A stretch of 7,836 bases of DNA, taken from contig NZWU01000030.1 of the NCBI GenBank assembly GCA_002701705.1, positions 1-7,836 of the forward strand, written 5' to 3'. Numbering within the stretch: the first letter of the stretch is position 1; every line of letters begins with the position of its first letter. Source of the DNA: Gammaproteobacteria bacterium (lineage in GTDB: Bacteria > Pseudomonadota > Gammaproteobacteria > GCA-002705445 > GCA-002716945). A program made the position numbers and the translations under genes. Of the stretch, positions 1-7,826 are shown one piece after another. Below the pieces are notes generated by a model. That model did not search any database. It worked only from the letters and a program-made list of their open reading frames with translations, and was not told the DNA's origin.

Positions 1-3000
1 AAATTTTTTGTGTTGCATGTTCTAGGTCACTATTGAATTTTGCCTCTAAAGTCGAAAGCTGCTGACGAATTTTAGCAAGATTTTTATTTACTAATTCTGT
101 CTTCACTTGAAAATCTTGTAATTCTTTATTTGGTACATTTGCCAACACGGTCTCAGTAATTTTTGATCCTTTTTTGATACTGCCAGGTGCCGATACAACT
201 AATTTGTTTATCAATATCTTTCGAATACGAGTATATATATTTTCTTGATTAATTCGTAATTCATCTTCCAAATTCTTCTTGGCAAATTTTATCGCGGCTT
301 CTTCAATATCAAGTGCCCTTTTATCCTTTTCCACACCCTCTCGAGTAAAAACACGAACATCAATAACTGTTCCATCCATCCCTGAAGGTACCTTCAATGA
401 AGTATCTTTTACATCAGATGCTTTTTCACCAAAAATTGCTCTGAGAAGTTTTTCTTCGGGTGTGAGTTGACTCTCCCCTTTTGGTGTCACTTTACCAACC
501 AATATATCATTTGACTTTACTTCTGCTCCTACATAGACGATTCCTGCCTCATCTAATTTGTTTAACAGATTTTCACTAACATTTGGTATATCTGAAGTTA
601 TTTCTTCAGACCCAAGTTTAGTATCACGCGCAATACATTCTAATTCTTCGATGTGTATTGAAGTAAAGCGGTCATCATGCACAACCCTTTCTGATACTAG
701 GATAGAATCCTCAAAGTTGTATCCATTCCAAGGCATAAACGCAATCAAAAGATTTTGGCCAAGAGCTAACTCTCCTAAATCTGTAGATGGTCCATCAGCG
801 ATAACATCACCTTGTTGAATTATGTCTCCTGTTTTAACCAGTGGTCGTTGATTAATGCATGTATTTTGGTTTGTTCTCGTATACTTTGTAAGAGGATATA
901 TGTCTACGCCTGTATCATCATCAGTTTTAACCTCTTTGTCATCTACATTTACGATAATTCTGGAAGCATCAACATAATCAACAACACCTCCCCTTTTTAC
1001 AACAAATGATGCTCCTGAATCAATAGCAACTGCTTTTTCTATGCCAGTTCCTACAAGTGGTTTTTCTGGTTTCAATATTGGTACAGCTTGCCTTTGCATA
1101 TTAGAACCCATAAGTGCTCGGTTTGCATCATCATGTTCTAAAAATGGTATTAATGCAGCTGCTACTGAAACGACTTGCTTAGGTGATATATCCATCAATT
1201 CAACTTTTTCTGGAGATGTAATCGCAAATTCATTATTAAAACGACAGGAAATTAAATCGCCAATTATTTTATTGTTGTTGTCTAGTGTGGTGTTTGCTTG
1301 AGCTATTGTGTATTTGCTTTCTTCTATTGCTGATAACCATTCTATTTCATTTTTTACTTTTCCATTTACGACTTTTCTATATGGTGTTTCAAGAAAACCA
1401 TATTCATTAGTTCTTGAGTAAGTTGCTAGAGAGTTTATCAATCCAATATTAGGTCCTTCTGGAGTTTCTATAGGACAAACTCTACCGTAATGGGTGGGGT
1501 GTACATCCCTAACTTCAAAACCCGCTCTTTCTCTGGTCAATCCACCAGGACCTAATGCTGATATTCTTCTCTTATGTGTGATCTCTGCTAAAGGATTGTT
1601 CTGATCCATAAATTGGGACAACTGACTCGTTCCAAAAAATTCTTTAAGTGTGGCAGTAATTGGTTTTGAGTTCACGATGTCTTTGGGTTGTAATTTATCT
1701 GCCAACTCCATTGTGCTTAACCTTTCCTTAACAGCCTTTTCAACGCGTACTAGACCAACCCTAAAAACATTCTCAACCATTTCACCAACACATTTAACTC
1801 GTCTATTACCAAGATGGTCAATATCATCAACACTATCAAATCCATTTCGTATACTAATTAAAGTTCTTAAAACATCAATAATGTCATCATTAGATAGCAC
1901 TCCACTAGTTCCTTTAGTGCTCCTACCAACACGAGAATCAAATTTCATCCTGCCTACAGCTGATAAATCATATCTTTCAGGTGATTGAAATAAATTATTA
2001 AATAGTTGTGACGCTGCTTCTCTAGTAGGTGGTTCACCTGGTCTCATCATTCTATAAATTTCAATAAGAGCTGTCTCTTGATCAGTTGTTGAATCTTTAT
2101 CTAATGTATTACAAATAAACTGACCTCTATCAAGTTCATTAGTATGTAAAATTTTTATCTGTTTTAATTTAGAAGCAAAAATATTTTCTAAAATCTCTTG
2201 CGTAATTTCTTCATTACATCCAAGAACTAATTCACCTGTCTTTTTATCAATGATATCCTCAGCGATTCTTTTCCCAATGAGATGTTCCTTAGGTACAAAA
2301 AAACCTTTCATTTTGAGCTTTTTGGCTAACTCTATGTTCCTAACATTAATCCTTTTACCTTTAGAGACAATTATTTTTCTGTTATGTGATATATCGAAAG
2401 GTGCGATACCTCCTTTTAAATCTTCTAAAGACTGTTTAAGAAAAAACTGTCCCTTTTCAATAGTCACTGTATTTTCTGTGTAAAACAGGTCTATGATTTC
2501 TTTAGTATTATAACCAAGAGCGCGTAGTATTATAGTTGAAGGGAGTTTTCTTCTGCGATCAATTCTTGCAAAAATAATATCATTTTGGTCAAATTCAAAA
2601 TCTAACCATGAACCACGATATGGAATGACTCTGGCTGAGAATAAAAGTTTGCCAGATGAATGTGTTTTCCCTTTATCATGATCAAAAAAAACACCAGGTG
2701 AACGATGTAGTTGAGAAACTACCACTCTCTCTGTTCCGTTGATTACAAATGTACCAAATTTGGTCATAATTGGTATTTCGCCTAAAAAAACTTCTGGATT
2801 TTCAAAAACTTCGAGTTTTACAGATGATTTTGGATCAATACCTACAGTAAGTTTTAAGTTGACCTTCAATGGAACTGAATAAGTTTTCCCAGTAATCCTA
2901 CATTCCTCTTCTGAATACTCTACTTTACCCAACTTATAACCGCTATATTCCAACTTAATATTGTTAGAATAATCATATATTGGAAAAACTGATTCAAAAA

Positions 3001-3160
3001 CGCTATGTAGGCCTGATTTTTTATTATTTGTGTTATCTCTATCTAAAAATTGATTGTATGAAGTTAATTGTAATTCTATTAAGTTTGGTATGGGTAATAC
3101 ATCACTGAGTTTCCCAAAATTTTTTCTTATTCTTTTTTTTGCTGTATAGCTATATTTCAT
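1..3160 (-). CDS. rpoB: RNA polymerase beta subunit RpoB (5' part; 3' end beyond window)
   Basis: Beta subunit of DNA-directed RNA polymerase, forming with beta' the catalytic cleft for RNA synthesis. I translated the minus strand from the ATG at 3158-3160 to the edge: 1053 codons with no stop or frameshift, collinear with E. coli RpoB (1342 aa). The N-terminus [16 protein letters not shown] matches the family start. Further landmarks are HRSPGVFF, the RRRKLP block, the rifampicin cluster I region (about residues 510-537, motifs [12 protein letters not shown] and [12 protein letters not shown]), [18 protein letters not shown], and [10 protein letters not shown] with the acidic pair Glu817-Asp818 equivalent to E. 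coli 813/814. Asp519, His529 and Ser534 (E. coli 516/526/531) carry the rifampicin-susceptible residues. The window cuts the gene in the variable region after the flap, so the active-site lysines and the C-terminal clamp are not seen. A TTG two codons upstream (3164-3166) is an alternative start. Last gene visible in the operon. Confidence 0.98.
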   Translation of the reverse strand, partial: MKYSYTAKKRIRKNFGKLSDVLPIPNLIELQLTSYNQFLDRDNTNNKKSGLHSVFESVFPIYDYSNNIKLEYSGYKLGKVEYSEEECRITGKTYSVPLKVNLKLTVGIDPKSSVKLEVFENPEVFLGEIPIMTKFGTFVINGTERVVVSQLHRSPGVFFDHDKGKTHSSGKLLFSARVIPYRGSWLDFEFDQNDIIFARIDRRRKLPSTIILRALGYNTKEIIDLFYTENTVTIEKGQFFLKQSLEDLKGGIAPFDISHNRKIIVSKGKRINVRNIELAKKLKMKGFFVPKEHLIGKRIAEDIIDKKTGELVLGCNEEITQEILENIFASKLKQIKILHTNELDRGQFICNTLDKDSTTDQETALIEIYRMMRPGEPPTREAASQLFNNLFQSPERYDLSAVGRMKFDSRVGRSTKGTSGVLSNDDIIDVLRTLISIRNGFDSVDDIDHLGNRRVKCVGEMVENVFRVGLVRVEKAVKERLSTMELADKLQPKDIVNSKPITATLKEFFGTSQLSQFMDQNNPLAEITHKRRISALGPGGLTRERAGFEVRDVHPTHYGRVCPIETPEGPNIGLINSLATYSRTNEYGFLETPYRKVVNGKVKNEIEWLSAIEESKYTIAQANTTLDNNNKIIGDLISCRFNNEFAITSPEKVELMDISPKQVVSVAAALIPFLEHDDANRALMGSNMQRQAVPILKPEKPLVGTGIEKAVAIDSGASFVVKRGGVVDYVDASRIIVNVDDKEVKTDDDTGVDIYPLTKYTRTNQNTCINQRPLVKTGDIIQQGDVIADGPSTDLGELALGQNLLIAFMPWNGYNFEDSILVSERVVHDDRFTSIHIEELECIARDTKLGSEEITSDIPNVSENLLNKLDEAGIVYVGAEVKSNDILVGKVTPKGESQLTPEEKLLRAIFGEKASDVKDTSLKVPSGMDGTVIDVRVFTREGVEKDKRALDIEEAAIKFAKKNLEDELRINQENIYTRIRKILINKLVVSAPGSIKKGSKITETVLANVPNKELQDFQVKTELVNKNLAKIRQQLSTLEAKFNSDLEHATQKI

Positions 3161-3172
3161 ATACAAATAAAT

Positions 3173-3176
3173 CCTC
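3173..3176 (-). promoter_or_regulatory. Shine-Dalgarno of rpoB, oddly spaced for the ATG
   Basis: GAGG on the minus strand lies 12 nt before the ATG but 6 nt before an in-frame TTG (3164-3166). The spacing favours TTG, while the family length and N-terminal alignment favour ATG. The site begins 2 nt after the upstream hairpin. Confidence 0.5.
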
Positions 3177-3178
3177 AA

Positions 3179-3202
3179 TAGTACTTCAAATCAGAAGTAC
3201 TA
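3179..3202 (-). promoter_or_regulatory. Hairpin in the rplL-rpoB spacer (possible attenuator or processing site)
   Basis: Perfect 9-bp inverted repeat: minus-strand TAGTACTTC, loop TGATTT, then GAAGTACTA. It is followed by TTGAGGATTT rather than a clean U-tract, so it is not a canonical intrinsic terminator. In E. coli the rplL-rpoB spacer carries a partial attenuator and an RNase III site that lower rpoBC expression relative to the ribosomal proteins. A hairpin at the same place here suggests a comparable role; that is inference. It could also affect access to the adjacent rpoB ribosome-binding site. Confidence 0.5.
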
Positions 3203-3225
3203 GTTAATCGCTATCTTTAGAAAGT

Positions 3226-3261
3226 CTTATTTAATTTCAACTTGCTTATTTAAGTTCAACT
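3226..3261 (-). repeat. Short tandem duplication of the rplL 3' end
   Basis: A 17-nt unit occurs at 3245-3261 (last codons plus stop of rplL) and again at 3226-3242 with one mismatch (3254 g versus 3235 t). The period is 19 nt. The minus-strand core is GTTGAA(C/A)TTAAATAAG. The second copy lies after the rplL stop codon. Because 19 is not a multiple of three, it is not a continuation of the same reading frame. Confidence 0.6.
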
Positions 3262-3632
3262 GTAGCGCCAGCTTCTTCAAGTTCTTTTTTGAAAGCTTCA
3301 GCCTCTTCCTTTTTCACACCTTCTTTTAGGTCGCATGGAGCACTTTCAACTTTATCCTTTGCTTCTTTAAGGCCTAATCCAGTAACAGACCTTGCTGCTT
3401 TTATAACTGCAACTTTATTGCTTCCGATACCAGTCAGAGAAATAGTGAATTCTGATTTCTCCTCTGCTGGTTCTGCGCCAGCAGCGGCATCTCCGCCTGC
3501 AGGTGCTGCAGCTGGTGCTGCGACCGCGGCCTTAACACCAAACTTTTCCTCCATTTCAGAAACTAAGTCTACAACTTCCATCACGGTCATCTTTGAAATT
3601 GTTTCCAGAATTTGATCTTTTGTCACTGCCAT
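3246..3632 (-). CDS. rplL: 50S ribosomal protein L7/L12
   Basis: L7/L12 forms dimers on L10 and makes the mobile stalk that recruits and activates translational GTPases (EF-Tu, EF-G, IF2, RF3). The 128-aa product shows the N-terminal dimerisation domain (about 1-33: [25 protein letters not shown]), a flexible Ala/Pro/Gly-rich hinge (about 35-57) and the globular C-terminal domain (about 60-128: [20 protein letters not shown], then VESAP). It is somewhat longer than E. coli L7/L12 (about 120 aa) because of the hinge. The start is placed at 3630-3632, giving MAVTKDQ: GGGAG lies 8 nt upstream. An ATG five codons earlier (3645-3647) overlaps that Shine-Dalgarno and is unlikely. Cys100 sits in the C-terminal domain. 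It follows rplJ by 28 nt, consistent with co-transcription with its anchor protein; multiple copies per ribosome require stronger translation than rplJ. Confidence 0.97.
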   Translation of the reverse strand: MAVTKDQILETISKMTVMEVVDLVSEMEEKFGVKAAVAAPAAAPAGGDAAAGAEPAEEKSEFTISLTGIGSNKVAVIKAARSVTGLGLKEAKDKVESAPCDLKEGVKKEEAEAFKKELEEAGATVELK

Positions 3633-3640
3633 TTTATTTT

Positions 3641-3645
3641 CTCCC
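3641..3645 (-). promoter_or_regulatory. Shine-Dalgarno fixing the rplL start
   Basis: GGGAG on the minus strand, 8 nt before the ATG at 3630-3632. It overlaps the alternative upstream ATG (3645-3647), which argues for the downstream start MAVTKDQ. Confidence 0.7.
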
Positions 3646-3660
3646 ATTCAAAAAAAATTA

Positions 3661-4182
3661 CTAATTCTTAGATTGTCTAATTGCCTCAAAAGTTCTGACA
3701 ACTTTGGTTGGAATTGCATTCATTGTAGCCAAAAGCTTTTGTATTGGTGCTTGCATAACCGACATAAGTATTGCTATAGCCTCATCATATGATGGTAATG
3801 AAGCTAATTTTTTAACCTCAGATACATCAAGTTCATTGCCTTTATATGACAATGATTTAATTTTAATATTTTCATGATTATCGACAAATTTTTTAACAAG
3901 CTTTGCAAATTCTCCAAGGTTATTTTTCGAAACCGCTAAAATCTGAGGCCCAATTACTTTTTCTCCTAAAGTTGAAAATTCAGAATTCTTTAAAGCCATT
4001 TTTAACATATTATTTTTTACGACTTTTACATAAATATCAGATTGTCTAGATAGTTTTCTAAACTCATTAAGCTCATTTGAAGTCAGACCACGATAATCAG
4101 CTGTCATCACAGTTTCTGCCTGACTTAATATATCAGAGACTTCTTTAACTAGATTCTTTTTTAATTCGAGGTTCAGCGCCAT
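3661..4182 (-). CDS. rplJ: 50S ribosomal protein L10
   Basis: L10 is the base of the ribosomal stalk: its N-terminal domain binds 23S rRNA beside L11 and its C-terminal helix carries L7/L12 dimers. The product has 173 aa, a normal length for bacterial L10. Family motifs include the N-terminal KKNLVKEVSDIL helix, TADYRGL (27-33), VVKNNML (54-60) and a C-terminal region with LASLPSYDEAIA (126-137) leading into the long stalk helix (about 133-170). The start has a strong AGGAAGG 5 nt upstream (4188-4194) that begins within the rplA stop codon. In E. coli the L10-L12 complex represses its own mRNA at a long leader. Here the gap to rplA is only 12 nt, so that leader cannot lie in the spacer. Translational coupling to rplA is likely. 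Confidence 0.97.
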   Translation of the reverse strand: MALNLELKKNLVKEVSDILSQAETVMTADYRGLTSNELNEFRKLSRQSDIYVKVVKNNMLKMALKNSEFSTLGEKVIGPQILAVSKNNLGEFAKLVKKFVDNHENIKIKSLSYKGNELDVSEVKKLASLPSYDEAIAILMSVMQAPIQKLLATMNAIPTKVVRTFEAIRQSKN

Positions 4183-4194
4183 AATTTCCTTCCT

Positions 4195-4899
4195 TTAGCT
4201 ACTTCCTTCAGCAATTGTGGATAAGTCTACCTTAATTCCGGGTCCCATAGTAGAGGATAATGTAAGATTTTGCATATATTTTCCCTTTATTGAAGATGGT
4301 TTTACCTTAATTAGGTCATTTATTAGAGTTTTGATATTTTCTGTTAGTTGTGTAGTCTCAAAATCTAGCTTTCCAACGGTTGTATGTATAATTCCTGCCT
4401 TATCCATTTTATAGCGTATCTGTCCTTTTTTTGCTTTTTCTACAGCTTGAGCTATATTTTTTGTTACCGTACCTTCCTTAGGATTAGGCATTAAGTTTTT
4501 GGGACCTAACACTCTACCTAGTTGACCAAGTGATTTCATACATTCAGGGGTTGCAATAACAATGTCTGCCTCCAAATCCTTATCTTTTTTTATCTCTTCG
4601 ATCAAGTCTTCAAACCCTACTTTATCTGCACCAGCTTTTTGTGCGGCTTTTGCATCTTGCCCTTCAGCAAAAACAACAACTACGGAGGGTTTACCAATAC
4701 CATGCGGTAGAGCTGATGAACCACGAACATTCTGATCCGATTTTGTAGTATCTATACCCAAGTTTATGCTGATATCTACACTCTCAGTAAATTTTAATTT
4801 AGGGGAGTTTTTGAGTAACTCAATAGCGTCCTTCAAAGGATATGTTTTCATAACATCTACTTTGTCTAAGATTGCTTTTTTTCTTTTACTTAATCCCAT
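4195..4899 (-). CDS. rplA: 50S ribosomal protein L1
   Basis: L1 binds 23S rRNA at the mobile L1 stalk near the E site and, in many bacteria, represses the rplK-rplA mRNA. The 234 aa equal the E. coli length. Diagnostic segments are GRVLGPKNLMPNPKEGTV (128-145), NVRGSSALPHGIGK (57-70), and a C-terminal SSTMGPGIKVD (215-225), together with the two-domain pattern in which domain II spans about 70-160. The ATG lies 2 nt after the rplK stop, with a weak GTGGA about 9 nt upstream inside rplK, so initiation probably depends on coupling to rplK translation. Confidence 0.97.
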   Translation of the reverse strand: MGLSKRKKAILDKVDVMKTYPLKDAIELLKNSPKLKFTESVDISINLGIDTTKSDQNVRGSSALPHGIGKPSVVVVFAEGQDAKAAQKAGADKVGFEDLIEEIKKDKDLEADIVIATPECMKSLGQLGRVLGPKNLMPNPKEGTVTKNIAQAVEKAKKGQIRYKMDKAGIIHTTVGKLDFETTQLTENIKTLINDLIKVKPSSIKGKYMQNLTLSSTMGPGIKVDLSTIAEGSS

Positions 4900-4901
4900 G
4901 T

Positions 4902-5330
4902 CTATTTTTCCACTTCAATGCCCATACTTCTGGCTGTTCCAGCAATTATTTTTACAGACCTTTCCATATCCGCGCCTGTCAAATCACCTTCTTTTTGTTT
5001 AACAATTTCTTCAATTTGCTTGATTGTAACTTTTCCAACTTTCTCACTCTGAGGTGTAGGACTTCCTTTTTGTATGCCTGCTGCTTTTTTTAACAAAATT
5101 GCTGCCGGCGTTGATTTTATAATGAAGGTAAAAGATCTATCTTTATAAACACTAATGACTACTGGTAAGGCAAGTCCTTTTTCTATGTCTTTAGTTCTAT
5201 CATTAAATTGTTTGCAGAAACCTTGTATGTCTAATCCATGTTGCCCAAGAGCTGGCCCAACTGGCGGGGCTGGGTTTGCACTTCCTGCTGGTACTTGTAA
5301 TTTGATTTGGTTTATAAGCTCTTTTGCCAT
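4902..5330 (-). CDS. rplK: 50S ribosomal protein L11
   Basis: L11 binds the GTPase-associated centre of 23S rRNA with L10 and takes part in factor binding and in RelA activation during starvation. The 142 aa match the E. coli length. The N-terminal domain has IKLQVPAG, the proline-rich [13 protein letters not shown] (20-32, the thiostrepton-contact segment), and FCKQFN. The C-terminal RNA-binding domain has [12 protein letters not shown] (75-86), KVGKVT (97-102), and [12 protein letters not shown] at the end. Lys3 and Lys40, equivalent to PrmA methylation sites in E. coli, are present. AGGA at 5339-5342 lies 8 nt before the ATG, just before the nusG stop codon; the gap to nusG is 5 nt. Confidence 0.97.
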   Translation of the reverse strand: MAKELINQIKLQVPAGSANPAPPVGPALGQHGLDIQGFCKQFNDRTKDIEKGLALPVVISVYKDRSFTFIIKSTPAAILLKKAAGIQKGSPTPQSEKVGKVTIKQIEEIVKQKEGDLTGADMERSVKIIAGTARSMGIEVEK

Positions 5331-5335
5331 CTTAA

Positions 5336-5869
5336 TTATCCTTTTTCAACTTGTGTTAACGATAATTCAATAGGAGTTGGTTTTCCAAATACTAAAACCG
5401 AAACCGTTAATCTATTTTTTTCAAAATCAACTGTTTCAACTACCCCATTGAAATCATTAAATGGACCTTCAGTTATTCTTATGACTTCTCCAGGCTCAAA
5501 TATGACTTTTGGTTTTGGTTTATCGACACCTTTTTGTATATCTCTAATTAGATTTTCAGCTTCATCCTTATTTAATGGTGATGGTCTGTCTCCTGAACTA
5601 CCGACGAAACCTAAAACTTTAGGCGCACTTCTTACTAAATGCCAAGTCTCATCATTAAGATCCATTTTAATCATGACATAACCTGGAAAATATTTTCTTT
5701 CGGTTTTTCTTTTTTGACCTTCTTTCATTTCTATCACTTCTTCGGTTGGCACATAAACCTGCTCAAAAGAATCTTGAAATCCACTTCTTTTAATCCTATC
5801 CTCTAGCGCTAATTTTACTTTGTTTTCATAACCCGAAAAGGATTGTAAAACATACCATCTCATTGCCAT
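5336..5869 (-). CDS. nusG: Transcription termination/antitermination factor NusG
   Basis: NusG binds RNA polymerase at the beta' clamp, suppresses pausing, and links to Rho or to ribosomal protein S10 for coupling. The 177 aa compare with 181 in E. coli. The NGN domain covers about 1-117, with [38 protein letters not shown] (53-65) and [15 protein letters not shown] (76-90). A short linker leads to the KOW domain (about 124-177), with [19 protein letters not shown] (124-142). The ATG at 5867-5869 has AGG 8 nt upstream in the last secE codon. A second ATG two codons later (5861-5863) is possible. It lies 5 nt after secE, the conserved secE-nusG pairing. Confidence 0.97.
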   Translation of the reverse strand: MAMRWYVLQSFSGYENKVKLALEDRIKRSGFQDSFEQVYVPTEEVIEMKEGQKRKTERKYFPGYVMIKMDLNDETWHLVRSAPKVLGFVGSSGDRPSPLNKDEAENLIRDIQKGVDKPKPKVIFEPGEVIRITEGPFNDFNGVVETVDFEKNRLTVSVLVFGKPTPIELSLTQVEKG

Positions 5870-5874
5870 ATTAA

Positions 5875-6240
5875 TTACCTAACTCCATATAAAGTACCGA
5901 TGCCCCAACTCAACAACATGTCAAATAGCCAAAGCATTATGCCTATTATAATTACAACTACTACCACGCCTAATGCTGTTTGAAGAGTTTCTTGTTTGGT
6001 TGGCCAAGTAACTTTTTTTAGTTCAATTTTAGAATCTGTTACATATGTATATACTGTTTTTCCAAAATCTGTGTGATATGTAATGAAAGCAGCAAAAATC
6101 ATAATAAAAATGAGAGCAACAACTCGATAAAACATGCGTATTTCAGAAAAATAATAAAAAGCAGCAATACCTGCAATCAATATGGCTGAAGATAAAAGTA
6201 AAAGCGGTATATTATTGTTAAACTTGTCAGACTCAACCAT
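5875..6240 (-). CDS. secE: Preprotein translocase subunit SecE (three-span type)
   Basis: SecE is the clamp subunit that holds SecY in the SecYEG protein-export channel of the inner membrane. The product is 121 aa. Hydrophobic segments at about 11-31, 36-55 and 88-112 give three predicted spans as in E. coli SecE; many bacteria keep only the last. The cytoplasmic amphipathic region and the family signature ELKKVTWPT (73-81) precede the third span. I set the start at the ATG at 6238-6240, with AGGAAG 6 nt upstream. The open frame continues 17 codons further, but that extension runs into the tRNA-Trp gene and is an artefact. Downstream nusG follows after 5 nt. Confidence 0.95.
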   Translation of the reverse strand: MVESDKFNNNIPLLLLSSAILIAGIAAFYYFSEIRMFYRVVALIFIMIFAAFITYHTDFGKTVYTYVTDSKIELKKVTWPTKQETLQTALGVVVVVIIIGIMLWLFDMLLSWGIGTLYGVR

Positions 6241-6246
6241 AGTTAT

Positions 6247-6252
6247 CTTCCT
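6247..6252 (-). promoter_or_regulatory. Shine-Dalgarno fixing the secE start
   Basis: AGGAAG on the minus strand, 6 nt before the secE ATG, in the 24-nt spacer after tRNA-Trp. It supports the 121-aa SecE and excludes starts inside the tRNA. Confidence 0.75.
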
Positions 6253-6264
6253 ATCGACTCTCAT

Positions 6265-6337
6265 CAGGCCAGGAGGGACTCGAACCCCCAACCTACGGTT
6301 TTGGAGACCGTCGCTCTACCAATTGAGCTACTAGCCT
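6265..6337 (-). tRNA. tRNA-Trp (anticodon CCA)
   Basis: The 73-nt minus-strand sequence folds as a full cloverleaf: acceptor AGGCTAG with CTGGCCT (one G-T pair), D stem GCTC/GAGC, anticodon stem ACGGT/ACCGT enclosing CTCCAAA (anticodon CCA at 6302-6304), and T arm GGGGG-TTCGAGT-CCCTC. The discriminator is G73, normal for Trp. The 3' CCA tail is not encoded: ATG follows directly. The gene sits between tuf (30 nt) and secE (24 nt) with no promoter or terminator visible, so it is probably cut from a tuf-secE transcript. A tRNA-Trp at this spot is common in gammaproteobacteria. Confidence 0.97.
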
Positions 6338-6367
6338 ATCATTCTAATTAAATCAGATGATTGGCTT

Positions 6368-7558
6368 TTACTCTATAATTTTAGAGACAACTCCAGCGCC
6401 AACTGTTTTACCACCTTCCCGTATCGCGAATTTGAGTTTCTCTTCCATCGCAATTGGTGTGATGAGTTCAACAGTCATCTTAACATTATCACCAGGCATC
6501 ACCATTTCAACATCTTTTGGTAGCTGTATCGCACCTGTTACATCCGTTGTTCTAAAATAAAATTGTGGTCTATAATTAGCAAAAAAAGCAGTATGCCTGC
6601 CTCCTTCATCTTTTGATAAAACATAAACTTCACATTCGAACTTAGTGTGTGGTTTAACAGAACCAGGAATACATAGAACTTGTCCGCGTTCTACTTCTTC
6701 TCTTTTTGTTCCTCTTAGTAATACGCCAACATTGTCACCTGCTACACCTTCATCAAGTAATTTACGAAACATCTCAACACCGGTACACGTTGACTTTTGT
6801 GTATCTCTAATACCTACTATTTCTATTTCATCTCCAACGTTTACTTTTCCTCTTTCAATTCTTCCTGTAACTACTGTTCCTCTGCCAGAAATTGAAAAAA
6901 CATCTTCTATGGGCATTAAAAATTTTCCATCGATTGGTCTTTCCGGAACGGGTATAAATTTATCCATTTCTTCAATAAGTTTCTCAATTGACGGCACTCC
7001 TATATCACTAGTATCACCCTCTATTGCTTTCAAAGCTGAACCACTCACTATTGGAACTTTGTCTCCTGGAAAATCATATTTTGTTAGCAGTTCCCTAATT
7101 TCCAATTCAACAAGCTCAGTTAATTCTTTGTCATCTATTTGATCAGCTTTGTTGAGATAAACTATGACATGAGGTACCCCTACTTGTCTTGCTAGTAAGA
7201 TATGCTCACGTGTTTGAGGCATAGGACCATCTGCAGCAGAGCATACTAAAATAGCGCCATCCATTTGAGCTGCACCTGTGATCATATTTTTAACATAGTC
7301 AGCATGTCCCGGACAATCTACATGCGCATAATGTCTATCCTTTGACTCATATTCAACATGTGCTGTAGCGATTGTAATTCCCCTCGCCTTTTCTTCAGGG
7401 GCGTTATCAATTTGATCATATGGTTTAAATTCACCACCATGTTTTTCTCCCATAACTTTAGTTAAAGCAGCGGTTAGTGTTGTCTTACCATGGTCCACAT
7501 GACCTATCGTCCCCACATTTATATGCGGTTTATTTCTTTCAAATTTTTCCTTTGACAT
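6368..7558 (-). CDS. tuf: Elongation factor Tu
   Basis: EF-Tu is the GTPase that delivers aminoacyl-tRNA to the ribosomal A site. The product is 396 aa (E. coli 394). The G domain (about 1-205) has G1 GHVDHGKT (19-26), switch I ending in ITI with Thr62, G3 DCPGH (81-85) with catalytic His85, G4 NKAD (136-139) and G5 SAL (174-176). Domain 2 (about 212-300) has [16 protein letters not shown] and domain 3 (about 305-396) has [21 protein letters not shown] and [14 protein letters not shown]. All key residues are present. GAGG lies 9 nt before the ATG (7568-7571). The gene lies between tRNA-Thr and tRNA-Trp, the tufB position of E. coli and relatives. A second tuf copy elsewhere cannot be judged from here. 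Confidence 0.98.
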   Translation of the reverse strand: MSKEKFERNKPHINVGTIGHVDHGKTTLTAALTKVMGEKHGGEFKPYDQIDNAPEEKARGITIATAHVEYESKDRHYAHVDCPGHADYVKNMITGAAQMDGAILVCSAADGPMPQTREHILLARQVGVPHVIVYLNKADQIDDKELTELVELEIRELLTKYDFPGDKVPIVSGSALKAIEGDTSDIGVPSIEKLIEEMDKFIPVPERPIDGKFLMPIEDVFSISGRGTVVTGRIERGKVNVGDEIEIVGIRDTQKSTCTGVEMFRKLLDEGVAGDNVGVLLRGTKREEVERGQVLCIPGSVKPHTKFECEVYVLSKDEGGRHTAFFANYRPQFYFRTTDVTGAIQLPKDVEMVMPGDNVKMTVELITPIAMEEKLKFAIREGGKTVGAGVVSKIIE

Positions 7559-7570
7559 AGTTAAAAGCCT

Positions 7571-7590
7571 CAGTTTTAGTTACAGTTTTA
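7571..7590 (-). repeat. Direct repeat in the tuf leader
   Basis: TAAAACTG occurs twice on the minus strand (7583-7590 and 7571-7578), period 12. The second copy ends in the G that opens the tuf Shine-Dalgarno GAGG. The repeat is short and could be chance in AT-rich sequence. Confidence 0.4.
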
Positions 7591-7686
7591 CAAGTGGTGT
7601 AATAATAAACTACTTTTTATCTCAAATACACTAAAATTTTACAAAAATCCAGCAAAATAGAAGAGAAAAGTGGCTAAATAAATTCA

Positions 7687-7692
7687 ATTATA
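7687..7692 (-). promoter_or_regulatory. Candidate -10 element upstream of tuf
   Basis: Exact TATAAT on the minus strand, 128 nt before the tuf ATG in the 156-nt tRNA-Thr to tuf spacer. No good -35 hexamer sits 16-18 nt upstream, where the sequence is the tRNA-Thr 3' end and flanking A/T. tuf may instead be read from the tRNA-Thr promoter. The rest of this spacer is AT-rich with no visible terminator. Confidence 0.3.
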
Positions 7693-7714
7693 TTCAATAG
7701 AAATACCATTATTT

Positions 7715-7787
<73 letters not shown>

Positions 7788-7820
7788 AAATTGTTATATG
7801 ATGATAGAGAAATACAGGCA

Positions 7821-7826
7821 ATTATA
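7821..7826 (-). promoter_or_regulatory. Candidate -10 element upstream of tRNA-Thr
   Basis: Exact TATAAT on the minus strand, 33 nt before the tRNA-Thr 5' end and followed by TGCC, a G/C-containing discriminator-like stretch. Any -35 would lie beyond the window edge, so this is only a candidate. Nothing else is recognisable in 7788-7836. Confidence 0.3.

Noticed and set aside
1500..1630. Rifampicin-resistance substitution in rpoB
   Set aside because: The cluster I residues read as wild type (Asp519, His529, Ser534); the Thr in FFGTSQ is common in other bacteria.
279..2483. Plus-strand open frames opposite rpoB
   Set aside because: They lie antisense to a continuous, conserved rpoB frame, have no family-like sequence, and reflect the codon pattern of the real strand.
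3289..3615. 108-codon plus-strand open frame opposite rplL
   Set aside because: Antisense shadow of the rplL gene; its Ala-rich part mirrors the hinge codons.
3633..3690. T-run (eight T on the minus strand) after rplJ with a 5-bp hairpin (TTAGA-CAA-TCTAA) before it, as a terminator
   Set aside because: The stem is short, A/T-rich and separated from the T-run by 10 nt; ending transcription before rplL would make little sense.
6241..6291. 17-residue N-terminal extension of SecE
   Set aside because: It would be translated from inside the tRNA-Trp gene; a good Shine-Dalgarno (AGGAAG) sits right before the downstream ATG at 6238-6240.
6338..6367. Inverted repeat ATCAT/ATGAT between tuf and tRNA-Trp as a terminator
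   Set aside because: Only 5 bp with a 14-nt loop and no T-run.
6645..7142. 165-codon plus-strand open frame opposite tuf
   Set aside because: Ser/Thr/Pro-rich composition is typical of an antisense shadow of a conserved gene; EF-Tu motifs are all on the minus strand.
7632..7641. 10-bp palindrome taaaatttta in the tuf leader as an operator
   Set aside because: Purely A/T in an A/T-rich spacer, expected by chance.
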